Shown here: in pieces, positions 24,878 to 32,562 of the stretch | Layout: each line of letters starts with the position of its first letter | Position numbering within the stretch: position 1 is the stretch's first letter | Assembly: GCF_013177695.1 (NCBI RefSeq) | Contig: NZ_WOEY01000101.1 | Span: 62,001 to 126,000 of the forward strand | Source of the DNA: Paraburkholderia solitsugae | Lineage (GTDB): Bacteria > Pseudomonadota > Gammaproteobacteria > Burkholderiales > Burkholderiaceae | DNA: 64,000 nucleotides | Reading direction: 5' to 3' | Translations under genes and position numbers: made by a program | The notes under the pieces: model-generated | The model's database searches: none | What the model saw: only the letters and a program-made list of their open reading frames with translations | Told to the model about the DNA's origin: nothing

Positions 24878-26368
24878 ATGTTCGAACACCTGAAGAGTCT
24901 CGTTGCGGCTCAGACCGCGCGCACTGGCAAGCGCCGCACCATCCACCTGACAGACGACACGTTGCGCGATGCCCAGCAATGCCTGTGGGCCACCCGCATG
25001 CGCACTGAGCACATGCTGCCCATCGCCGAACGCATGGACCAGGCCGGCTTCGTCTCGATGCAGACGATCGCGCTGGTCCAGTTCGATGCGAGCGTGCTGT
25101 TCCTGAACCAGGACCCGTTCGAGCGCATCCGCCTGCTGCGTGAGCGGATCACCCGCACGCCGATGCGTGGCGCCGTTCGTAGCAACCTGATGCGCGGTTT
25201 CTTTCCGGTGGCCGACGACATCACCGACCTTTTTGTCGAACGGCAGATCGCCAACGGCATCCGCGAAGTTGCTGTTTTCGATGCCTTGCTGTGCTCGGAC
25301 AATCTCGCCTCGAGCATCGGCACGGCACATCGGCTCGGCGCCAATGTGACGCTCGGACTCGGCTACAACATCGCGCCCGGTTATGACGACGCGCTATATG
25401 CGCGGAAAGCGCGCGAAGGCGTCGAGCGTTTCGGCGTACAGGCCGTCGCGCTCGGCGATGCGGCCGGCATCCTCACGATCGACCGGGTCCGCACGCTCGT
25501 GCCGGCGCTGAAGCAGGCGATCGGCGACAAGCGGCTCGAATTCAACACCCACTGCCTGACCGGGCTCGGGCCATGGCTCGCGATCGAGGCCGCAGTGCAC
25601 GGCGCGGACAGCATCCTGACGGCGGTCGATCCGCTGGCTAATGGCAACTCGCTGCCGGCCAGCCAGATGATTGCGCGCAATCTGCGCGAGATCGGCTTTG
25701 ATGTCGTGGTCAACGACGGCTTGCTCGACGAGGTTGGCGACTACCTCGGCACAGTGGCGCAACGGGAGCAGCAACCGGTCGGGGTGCCTGCCGAGTACGA
25801 ACCCAGTCACTACGTCACCCAGTACGCGGGCGGCGCGATGAGCAATCTGGAATCGCAACTCAGGCAGGCCGGGATCGCCGACAAGCTGCCCGCCGTCCTT
25901 GAAGAGATCGGACGGGTGCGCGTGGAGTTGGGCTCGCCGATCATGGTCACGCCCTATCCGGCGATCGTTGCGGCACAGGCGGTGATGAACGTCCTCAACA
26001 ACGAGCGCTACAAGGTGGTGCCTGACGAAGTGAAGAAATACGTCTGCGGCTATTTCGGCGAGTTGCCCTTGCCCGTGGACCCCGACGTCAAGGACCGTAT
26101 CCTCCAGAACGGCTCCCGCGATGTCGCGCTCACGCCAGCGCCGCTCGAGCCGGTGGTGCCGGGTCTTCGCAAACGCTACCCGAAGCTGGACGACGATGCC
26201 TTGCTGCTGCGCTATATGTACGGCGACGAGAAGATCGACGGTCTGGCACCCACGGGTAACGGCGACGAGTTCAGCGTGCGCAATCCGCTCGCCGATCTGG
26301 TCGCAGGACTCGCACGGATTCGACGACGCGTCCAGGTCACTGGCGCGACCTTTGGAGCCCGCACATGA
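24878..26368 (+). CDS. Divergent 5S-type carboxyltransferase-like protein 2
   Basis: Protein of 496 residues that aligns over its full length with transcarboxylase 5S/oxaloacetate decarboxylase alpha: TLRDAQQCLWATRM (28-41), a FDALLCSDNL segment, SNLESQLRQAGI and VTPYPAIVAAQAV. The metal-binding D31 is kept. The lysine that is carbamylated in the family is G193 (VALGDAAG), and the His-x-His metal pair is N223-T-H225. The start at 24878 has AAGGAG 9 bases upstream. Without the lysine the usual biotin-carboxyl transfer mechanism should not work, so another chemistry or a structural role with protein 1 is inferred. Confidence 0.78.
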   Translation: MFEHLKSLVAAQTARTGKRRTIHLTDDTLRDAQQCLWATRMRTEHMLPIAERMDQAGFVSMQTIALVQFDASVLFLNQDPFERIRLLRERITRTPMRGAVRSNLMRGFFPVADDITDLFVERQIANGIREVAVFDALLCSDNLASSIGTAHRLGANVTLGLGYNIAPGYDDALYARKAREGVERFGVQAVALGDAAGILTIDRVRTLVPALKQAIGDKRLEFNTHCLTGLGPWLAIEAAVHGADSILTAVDPLANGNSLPASQMIARNLREIGFDVVVNDGLLDEVGDYLGTVAQREQQPVGVPAEYEPSHYVTQYAGGAMSNLESQLRQAGIADKLPAVLEEIGRVRVELGSPIMVTPYPAIVAAQAVMNVLNNERYKVVPDEVKKYVCGYFGELPLPVDPDVKDRILQNGSRDVALTPAPLEPVVPGLRKRYPKLDDDALLLRYMYGDEKIDGLAPTGNGDEFSVRNPLADLVAGLARIRRRVQVTGATFGART

Positions 26369-26772
26369 GCCGGCCGTTGCCCCAACCGACCGCGGAGACC
26401 GCGCCGTTCTGGGCCGCAGCCAGGGCGGGCAGGCTCGCGATACAGCGCTGCACTGCCTGTGCACGGCATCAGTTCTACCCCCGACCGTTCTGCACCGTCT
26501 GCCTGTGCGACGACATGGAGTGGATTGACGCCTGTGGCCGGGGACGAATCTACACCTACACGATCTGCCGCATTGCCGCCAACCCGGCGATGGCCGACAA
26601 GGTGCCTTACGCGATCGCGATGATCGACCTGGCCGAGGGTGTCCGCATGCTCACCCAGATCGTCGATTCCGACCTGGATCAGCTTAGCGTCGGCGCGCCG
26701 GTCGAAGTGGTGTTCGAGTCGATCAGCGACGACATCACGCTTCCTCAATTCAAACTTTCGGTGGCTTCATGA
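26365..26772 (+). CDS. DUF35 zinc-ribbon/OB-fold protein
   Basis: Small protein of 135 residues with an N-terminal zinc ribbon (C29-x2-C32 and C43-x2-C46) and an OB-fold C-terminal half (GRGRIYTYTICRI onwards). Such proteins pair with thiolase-fold partners, as in BbsAB benzoylsuccinyl-CoA thiolase and the Ltp2-ChsH2 aldolase, where the OB domain binds CoA. It overlaps the preceding gene by 4 bases and the next gene by 4 bases, so it is tightly coupled in the operon. The thiolase-fold partner is encoded at 28311. Confidence 0.88.
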   Translation: MSRPLPQPTAETAPFWAAARAGRLAIQRCTACARHQFYPRPFCTVCLCDDMEWIDACGRGRIYTYTICRIAANPAMADKVPYAIAMIDLAEGVRMLTQIVDSDLDQLSVGAPVEVVFESISDDITLPQFKLSVAS

Positions 26773-28304
26773 TTACAGACTCGTTCGATGCCGGCGCGGT
26801 GAAGTTTCCCGACCGCGTCTGCCTCCAGGATTCGAACACCCGGCTCACCTACCGGGAGGTGGAGAGCGATTCGCATGCGGTCGCCTTCGCTCTGGGCGAA
26901 CTCGGCCTCGGCGACGCCCATGTCGGTATCCTGACGCCGAATAATCTGATCGGCTTCGTCGCGATGCTCGGTATCCTTCGTTCCGGCGCCACTTACGTGC
27001 CGCTGAACGGCCGCGACGCCGTCGACGACCTGATCTGGTTCATGCATTTCACCGACGTGAGTGCGCTCGTGTGCCACGCGCAATTCGCACCGCACCTGGC
27101 GCGCATTCGCGAAGGCGTACCGACGCTGAAGGTCGTGATCGGCCTCGACGAGCCAGTTGAGGAAGGCGGGCCGTGCATCGCCGACTGGAGCCGCGCCCAC
27201 GCCGGCCGCCGCGTCGCCGTGCGTAAGCCGCTCGATGCCGTGGCGCAGATCAAGTCGTCCGGTGGCACCACCGGACGACCCAAGGCCATCATGCAGACAC
27301 ATCGCTCGCTGCTGACGGCCTATCGCATCCAGAACCAGTTCACCGTGCCGGTGAAGGAGCCCGTGCATCTGGTGGTTGCGCCGCTTACGCATGCGGCGGG
27401 GGCCACCACGATGGCGATGGCGATCTTCGGCGCACGCAACGTGCTCACGCCGTCGCCTGACGCCGGTGGCATCCTCGAGGCGATCGAGCGCGAGAAGGTC
27501 ACGCACCTGTTCCTTACGCCGACCATGATTTACCGGTTGCTCGCGCATCCGGACGCCAGCCGTCGCGATGCTTCGTCGCTCGAATGCGTGATGTACGGCG
27601 CCGCGCCGATGTCGGTGGAGAAGCTGCGTGAGGCACTGGCCTTGTGGGGGCCGGTGTTCTTCCAGGCCTATGGACAGGCAGAAGTACCGGGCGTTATCAC
27701 CTGCCTGTCACGCTCTGACCATGACGTCGGCGACAATCCGAAGCACCTGAAGCGCTTGAGTTCGGCGGGCCGGCCCACGGGCGCCTGCGAAGTGGCGCTG
27801 ATGGACGACGACGGGCGCATCGTCGGCGTGGGCGAGCGCGGCGAGATCGTGGCCAAGGGCGAACTGGTGTCGCCGGGGTACTTCAACAACCCGCAGGCCA
27901 ATGCCGATGCGCACCAGTTCGGTTGGCATCACACCGGCGATATCGGAGAGTTCGACGCCGACGGTTACCTGTACATCGTCGACCGCAAGAAGGACATGAT
28001 CATCTCCGGCGGGTTCAACATCTATCCCGGCGAGATCGAACAGGTGATCTGGGGTCATCCGGCCGTACAGGACTGTGCCGTGGTTGGCATACCCGACGAG
28101 GATTGGGGGGAGCGCGTCACCGCGGTGGTCGAGCTCAAGCCCGGCCAGTCGGTCAGCGCCCACGAACTGATCGCGATGTGCAGGCAGCGCCTGGGCAGCA
28201 CCAAGGCTCCTAAGGATGTGGTGTTCTGGGACGCGTTGCCGCGCAGTACGGTCGGCAAGGTGCTCAAGAAGGACATCCGCTCGCAGTTCGGCGCGAAGAG
28301 GTAG
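26769..28304 (+). CDS. Acyl-CoA synthetase (AMP-forming), second
   Basis: ANL-superfamily ligase of 511 residues. Motifs: P-loop KSSGGTTGRPKA, FFQAYGQAEVPG, the hinge DRKKDMIISGGFNIYPGEIE and the catalytic lysine region STVGKVLKKDI. It activates an organic acid, probably the pathway substrate or a ring-cleavage or carboxylation product. It overlaps the DUF35 stop (ATGA) and ends 6 bases before the thiolase-fold gene. The substrate is unknown. Confidence 0.9.
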   Translation: MITDSFDAGAVKFPDRVCLQDSNTRLTYREVESDSHAVAFALGELGLGDAHVGILTPNNLIGFVAMLGILRSGATYVPLNGRDAVDDLIWFMHFTDVSALVCHAQFAPHLARIREGVPTLKVVIGLDEPVEEGGPCIADWSRAHAGRRVAVRKPLDAVAQIKSSGGTTGRPKAIMQTHRSLLTAYRIQNQFTVPVKEPVHLVVAPLTHAAGATTMAMAIFGARNVLTPSPDAGGILEAIEREKVTHLFLTPTMIYRLLAHPDASRRDASSLECVMYGAAPMSVEKLREALALWGPVFFQAYGQAEVPGVITCLSRSDHDVGDNPKHLKRLSSAGRPTGACEVALMDDDGRIVGVGERGEIVAKGELVSPGYFNNPQANADAHQFGWHHTGDIGEFDADGYLYIVDRKKDMIISGGFNIYPGEIEQVIWGHPAVQDCAVVGIPDEDWGERVTAVVELKPGQSVSAHELIAMCRQRLGSTKAPKDVVFWDALPRSTVGKVLKKDIRSQFGAKR

Positions 28305-28310
28305 GCGGCG

Positions 28311-29480
28311 ATGAAGAAGCATGCACTCGCTCACCAATATGCGATCGTCGGCATCGACGAGGCCGGGCTCGGCAAGGCCGGCCCTGGAGACACGGCGCTC
28401 AGCCTGCAATGCCGCTCCGCGCGCGGCGCGATGCTCGATGCCGGGCTCACGCCACACGACATCGATGGCGTGTTCGCCTACTGGGACGACCGCGCGGCCG
28501 GGCTGTTGGTTACCGAATACCTCGGCCTTAAGCCACGCTACGTTGACAGCACCCTGGTGGGCGGCCAGTCGAACATCACGAACCTCGTCCACGCGATCGG
28601 CGCCATCGAGGCCGGCCTGTGCAACGTGGCGCTGATCACCTACGGCAGCACGCAGCGGCTGGACCGCAGCCGACGGACGGGCGGCCATGCTGCCGACCCA
28701 CGCTCGCCCAACGGCCAGTTCATCCAGCCCTATGGAATGCTGAGTCCAATCGGGTTCTACGCGATGCAGGCGCAACTGCACATGCATCGCTACGGCACGA
28801 AGCCGGAGGACTTTGGCGAAGTCGCGCTGGCCGCTCGCAAGTGGGCGCAGCTGAATCCGAACGCGGCGGCGCGTGAGGACCTGACGATGGAGGCGTACCT
28901 GGCTGCGCCGATGGTGTCCGATCCGCTGCGCAAGTACGACATCTGCCAGGTGACCGACGGTGCCGGAGCGATGATCGTGACGCGTGCAGACCGCGCGCGC
29001 GACCTGAGGAAGCGCCCGGTTGTCGTACGAGGCTTCGACGATGCGTATCTGCACCATACGACGCCGCTACGCAGCAACGACTGGCTCGACGACGGTATTC
29101 TCGCGACGTGCGGCGCCAACGCACTTGCGATGGCGCAGACGAGCCGCAGCGACCTTGACGTCGTGCAGATCTACGATGCGTTCACGATCAACGTCTTGCA
29201 CGGCCTGGAGGCCTTGGGCTTCTGCGCGCCGGGCGAGGCAGGCGCGTTCGTGCGCGACGGCCGGATCGCGCCGGGCGGCGCATTCCCACTCAATACGTCG
29301 GGGGGCGGGCTGTCGTTCAACCACTCCGGACAATTCGGCATGCAGCTGATGATCGAGGCGGTCCGGCAGATACGCGGCGAGGCTGGGGAGCGCCAGGTGA
29401 AGGATGCGCGATCGTGTCTGGTGCAGGCCGGCGGTCTCGTCATGTCCGCGTACATGGTGATGGTCTTGGGCGCCGACTGA
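28311..29480 (+). CDS. Thiolase-fold (SCP2/Ltp2-type) protein
   Basis: Protein of 389 residues of the SCP2-thiolase group. C-terminal features include VQIYDAFTINVLHGLEALGF, NTSGGGLSFNHSGQFG and LVQAGGLVMSAY. The thiolase nucleophile is not found: the expected Cys region reads STLVGGQSNITNL (80-92) without any Cys. This resembles Ltp2-type aldolases, which also lost the Cys and work with a DUF35 partner. It may thus split a beta-hydroxyacyl-CoA by retro-aldol cleavage rather than thiolysis. This is the last gene of the operon. Confidence 0.82.
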   Translation: MKKHALAHQYAIVGIDEAGLGKAGPGDTALSLQCRSARGAMLDAGLTPHDIDGVFAYWDDRAAGLLVTEYLGLKPRYVDSTLVGGQSNITNLVHAIGAIEAGLCNVALITYGSTQRLDRSRRTGGHAADPRSPNGQFIQPYGMLSPIGFYAMQAQLHMHRYGTKPEDFGEVALAARKWAQLNPNAAAREDLTMEAYLAAPMVSDPLRKYDICQVTDGAGAMIVTRADRARDLRKRPVVVRGFDDAYLHHTTPLRSNDWLDDGILATCGANALAMAQTSRSDLDVVQIYDAFTINVLHGLEALGFCAPGEAGAFVRDGRIAPGGAFPLNTSGGGLSFNHSGQFGMQLMIEAVRQIRGEAGERQVKDARSCLVQAGGLVMSAYMVMVLGAD

Positions 29481-29581
29481 ACAGCTGCTCGCGGTATCGA
29501 GGCCGGACACTGAACCCGTCGTGTCTGCCGATGCGGTGTTTCGTCGTGCTACTGGCAAGGAGTTGACAAGCTGCCCGTGAG

Positions 29582-29660
29582 GGCAGTTTGAGGACTATCC
29601 GTCACTGTCGTCTGATGGCAGTTACGGATTACATTGTGAAGGTGGATCTGGCAGTTACGG
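29582..29660 (+). promoter_or_regulatory. Three spaced GGCAGTT repeats upstream of porin
   Basis: GGCAGTT occurs at 29582, 29617 and 29650, spaced 35 and 33 bases. The last two belong to a 12-base direct repeat, TGGCAGTTACGG (29616-29627 and 29649-29660). They end about 30 bases upstream of the porin start. Regularly spaced direct repeats near a promoter suggest cooperative binding of a regulator on the same DNA face. Confidence 0.45.
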
Positions 29661-29690
29661 GTTGAGCATATAAATTAATTAGGAGACGGA

Positions 29691-30815
29691 ATGAAGTTGA
29701 AAGGAATCGCTGTGGCCGCGGTGGCCGCAATCGGAACTTCGGCGTATGCCCAGTCGTCGGTGACGCTGTATGGCGTTATTGATTCCGGTCTGCTGTATCA
29801 AAGCACCTCGGCTGCCTCGTTCAGCCCGGCGGCCAAGAACCTCGGGAAGGTCTATCGCTACAAGGACGGCGGCATCTATTCGAGCTTCTGGGGCATGAAA
29901 GGCACCGAGGATATCGGCGGCGGCTACCACGTCAACTTCAAGCTGCAGGGCGTGTTCGACAGCGGCACTGGCAAATTCGGCCTCTCTGATACGGCGGGTG
30001 TTGCGGCGCAGTTCAATCAGGTCGCGACCGTCGGCCTCTCCGGCCCGTTCGGTTCGGTCAACATGGGTCGCCAGATCGTGCCGATGGCCTACGCGATGGC
30101 GGAGACCGACGTTCGCGCGGGCCAGTACTTCGGCAGTATTCTGACCGCGTGGCTGGGCATGAACACGGCGGCGGGCTGGCCGGGCACCAGTACCAACGGA
30201 CCGATCGGTGCGCTGTACGACAGCAATGCGATCGTCTACCAGTCGCCGAGCTTCGGCGGCGTGAGCGGCGCGCTCGAATACGCGCCAGGGGGCGTCGCGG
30301 GAAGCTTCCAGGGGGGGACACGCGAGTCGGCAGTGCTGAAGTATTCGAACTACGGGCTGAAGCTGTCGGCGGTGTACTACAACGGTCATGACACGAACCC
30401 TGGCCCGACGACGGTCCCAACCGGGTTAGACAACAATCGCTTTTGGTATCTGGGCGCGCTGTACACCATCAAGGGCTTCTCGGTCTCGGCGTCGTACAGT
30501 AACGGCAAGAATCCCGCGCACTCGAATCTGGTCGACCTGGACCTGTATTCTGTCGGGCTCGGTTATCGCTTTACGCCGGCATTCCAAATCACGAGCGGGC
30601 TGTATTACCTGAAGGACAAGAATAACTCGGCCAACAAGTCGACTGAGATCGCCGCGGGAGCCGAATACAGCCTTTCCAAAGCCACACTGGTTTATGCGCA
30701 GGTCGGCTACGTGAAGAACAAAGGCGATGCGACCACAACCATCAGCTATGGCGCGCCTGCGGCGCCCGGCATGGGAACCACTGCGGTCAACATCGGTGTG
30801 CGTCACTCTTTCTGA
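29691..30815 (+). CDS. Gram-negative trimeric porin (OmpC/Omp32 type)
   Basis: Outer-membrane porin of 374 residues. It has a signal peptide ending in SAYA (residue 20), the burkholderial porin start SSVTLYGVIDSGLLY, alternating beta-strand pattern throughout and the C-terminal phenylalanine (VRHSF) recognised by the assembly machinery. AGGAGA lies 6 bases upstream. Located right after the carboxylase/thiolase operon, it probably lets the pathway substrate cross the outer membrane. It is followed by a strong terminator. Confidence 0.94.
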   Translation: MKLKGIAVAAVAAIGTSAYAQSSVTLYGVIDSGLLYQSTSAASFSPAAKNLGKVYRYKDGGIYSSFWGMKGTEDIGGGYHVNFKLQGVFDSGTGKFGLSDTAGVAAQFNQVATVGLSGPFGSVNMGRQIVPMAYAMAETDVRAGQYFGSILTAWLGMNTAAGWPGTSTNGPIGALYDSNAIVYQSPSFGGVSGALEYAPGGVAGSFQGGTRESAVLKYSNYGLKLSAVYYNGHDTNPGPTTVPTGLDNNRFWYLGALYTIKGFSVSASYSNGKNPAHSNLVDLDLYSVGLGYRFTPAFQITSGLYYLKDKNNSANKSTEIAAGAEYSLSKATLVYAQVGYVKNKGDATTTISYGAPAAPGMGTTAVNIGVRHSF

Positions 30816-30823
30816 TCGAACCC

Positions 30824-30862
30824 GGGACCGGCTCGCACACCCTTCGTATGCGAGCCGGTCCC
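30824..30862 (+). terminator. Strong hairpin after the porin gene
   Basis: A perfect 14-bp stem (arms GGGACCGGCTCGCA and TGCGAGCCGGTCCC) with an 11-base loop, beginning 9 bases after the porin stop. No long T tract follows, but position and strength fit a terminator. Confidence 0.75.
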
Positions 30863-31010
30863 AGCAGCGCGCCGGGACGGCCGCGTGCGAGATCAAGGCG
30901 CAAATCGGCGGCGCGGCGTCCAGAGTGGAGAGCCGCACGAGGACCACACGCTGAACAATGCCTGCAGCGCCATCGCCTTCGTCTGCGACGGTACCAGCAT
31001 TGGATTGTTA

Positions 31011-31027
31011 TTGACAGATTAGTCCAT
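31011..31027. promoter_or_regulatory. Operator-like 17-mer, first site
   Basis: TTGACAGATTAGTCCAT overlaps the -35 element and spacer of the TetR promoter. Its inverted form recurs at 31669-31685 with 16 of 17 bases identical, upstream of the adjacent SDR. A shared site on both sides of the TetR gene points to the TetR protein as binder. Confidence 0.6.
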
Positions 31028-31039
31028 AACAAATAATCT
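31011..31039 (+). promoter_or_regulatory. Consensus sigma-70 promoter for a leaderless TetR mRNA
   Basis: TTGACA (31011-31016), a 17-base spacer and TAATCT (31034-31039). Transcription should begin about 7 bases after the -10 element, at or next to the A of the ATG at 31046. No Shine-Dalgarno is present. The spacer overlaps the operator-like 17-mer at 31011-31027. Confidence 0.65.
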
Positions 31040-31045
31040 CGAGTC

Positions 31046-31630
31046 ATGGCTAGACCTAGAGAGTTCGATCGAGAAGAGGCACTGGACCGCGCTACGCGCG
31101 TGTTCTGGGCGAAAGGCTACGCCTCAACTTCAACTGAGGACCTGCTCGCTGCGATGAAAATTGGGCGACAGAGCCTCTACAACGCGTTCGGTGACAAACG
31201 AAAACTCTACCTGGAAGCGCTGGAGCGCTATCAACGGGAAAGCACCACGGGCCACCTGGAGCGTTTGAACGGCGCTGCGTCGCCGGTAGACGGTATGGAA
31301 GCGCTTTTGCTTGGCCTCATTGCCGAAGACGAGAGCGTTCGCGCACTTGGGTGCATGGGTGTCGGCGCTGTCGGTGAATTTGGGGCTGCGGATCCGGAGC
31401 TTGCGGTGCTACGGAGCAAAGTGGGACCAAGGCTGTTCAGACGCCTGACTGAACGCGTCCGTGAGGGGCAGGCATGCGGAGAAGTCGATCCCACCATCGA
31501 CGCCCGCGAAGCCGCCGCCTTTCTACAGATGACGATGCAAGGCATTCAGCTCGGCGCCCGCGCGGGCGCCGACGCAAAGAGCCTGCGCATGTTGGCCAGG
31601 TTTGCAATCAACCGCCTTAGATCGCGCTAG
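31046..31630 (+). CDS. TetR-family transcriptional regulator
   Basis: Repressor of 194 residues with the N-terminal helix-turn-helix (EEALDRATRVFWAKGY, TSTEDLLAAMKIGRQSLYNAF, GDKRKLYLEAL) and a C-terminal domain of the YjdC/AefR-like type. The predicted transcript starts at the ATG itself. It is followed after 69 bp by an SDR gene with a matching inverted operator, so it probably represses itself and the SDR. Confidence 0.9.
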   Translation: MARPREFDREEALDRATRVFWAKGYASTSTEDLLAAMKIGRQSLYNAFGDKRKLYLEALERYQRESTTGHLERLNGAASPVDGMEALLLGLIAEDESVRALGCMGVGAVGEFGAADPELAVLRSKVGPRLFRRLTERVREGQACGEVDPTIDAREAAAFLQMTMQGIQLGARAGADAKSLRMLARFAINRLRSR

Positions 31631-31668
31631 GCAACGAAAAACGTGGCGCGGCTTACGCGCACCCTTTT

Positions 31669-31685
31669 ATGGACTGATCTGTCAA
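31669..31685. promoter_or_regulatory. Operator-like 17-mer, second site (inverted)
   Basis: ATGGACTGATCTGTCAA is the reverse complement of the site at 31011-31027 with one difference. It lies 15 bases upstream of the SDR start codon. Confidence 0.6.
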
Positions 31686-31699
31686 GAAAGGAGACGGAA

Positions 31700-32440
31700 G
31701 TGAACGAGAGTCGCAAACTTACGGGAAAGGTTGCCATTGTCTTTGGCGGTTCGCGAGGCATTGGTGCGGCGGCAGCAAGACGCCTGGCAAACGAGGGGGC
31801 CGATGTAGCGGTGACCTACGTGTCGGCGCCGGAGCGAGCGGCCGAAACGGTTTGGGCGATAGAGGGCGCCGGACGGACCGGCCTTGCCATCAAGGCAGAC
31901 AGCGCTGATCCGGCAGCGATCGAGGCGGCTGTCGCGGCGGCCGTGAATCGCTTTGGGAGACTGGATATTACGGTTGTCAACGCAGGCATCCTGTTGCTTG
32001 GCGACGTCGCGACGGTGAGCGTTGAAGATCTTGACCGGATGCTGAACGTCAACGTGCGTGGCGTCTTTCTCGCCATCCAGGCTGCGGCTGCGCGTCTCGC
32101 TGACGGTGGCCGGATGATTACGATCGGCAGCAACACTGCGGTGCGAAGTGGGCATCCGGGCTCGAGCGTTTACTCAATGACGAAGGCTGCAGTTGCCGTC
32201 ATGGTGAAAGGTATCGCTATCGACCTCGCGGGCCGTGGCATCACAGTCAACAACATTCAGCCTGGGCCTACTGTAACGGATATGACGGTCGATCATATCG
32301 AGACGATCAAGCCGCTCATTCCGCTCAAGCGTGCGGGAGATCCGGACGAGATTGCCGGTCTGGTTGCCTACCTCGCCAGCAAGGAGTCCGGCTACATGAC
32401 GGGCTCCAGCATCACCATCGACGGTGGCATGGCGCTATGA
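31700..32440 (+). CDS. SDR-family oxidoreductase
   Basis: Classical SDR of 246 residues: FGGSRGIG cofactor motif (15-22), VNAG (93-96) and catalytic residues S144, Y158 and K162 (YSMTK). The C-terminal SGYMTGSSITIDGGMAL is typical of 3-oxoacyl-ACP-reductase-like SDRs. The start is a GTG at 31700 with AAAGGAGA upstream; the earlier ATG frame overlaps the operator. It is probably controlled by the adjacent TetR. Confidence 0.9.
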   Translation: MNESRKLTGKVAIVFGGSRGIGAAAARRLANEGADVAVTYVSAPERAAETVWAIEGAGRTGLAIKADSADPAAIEAAVAAAVNRFGRLDITVVNAGILLLGDVATVSVEDLDRMLNVNVRGVFLAIQAAAARLADGGRMITIGSNTAVRSGHPGSSVYSMTKAAVAVMVKGIAIDLAGRGITVNNIQPGPTVTDMTVDHIETIKPLIPLKRAGDPDEIAGLVAYLASKESGYMTGSSITIDGGMAL

Positions 32441-32562
32441 CTGCCCGCTGACGGTCCGGGGTCGTCAAGAACCAGTATTCACGACAGCGTTTCTACGACC
32501 TGCTACGCCGAAGAATAGCCATGAAAGAGACCTCCGCATCGGGATCGATAGTTTCCGATTGG

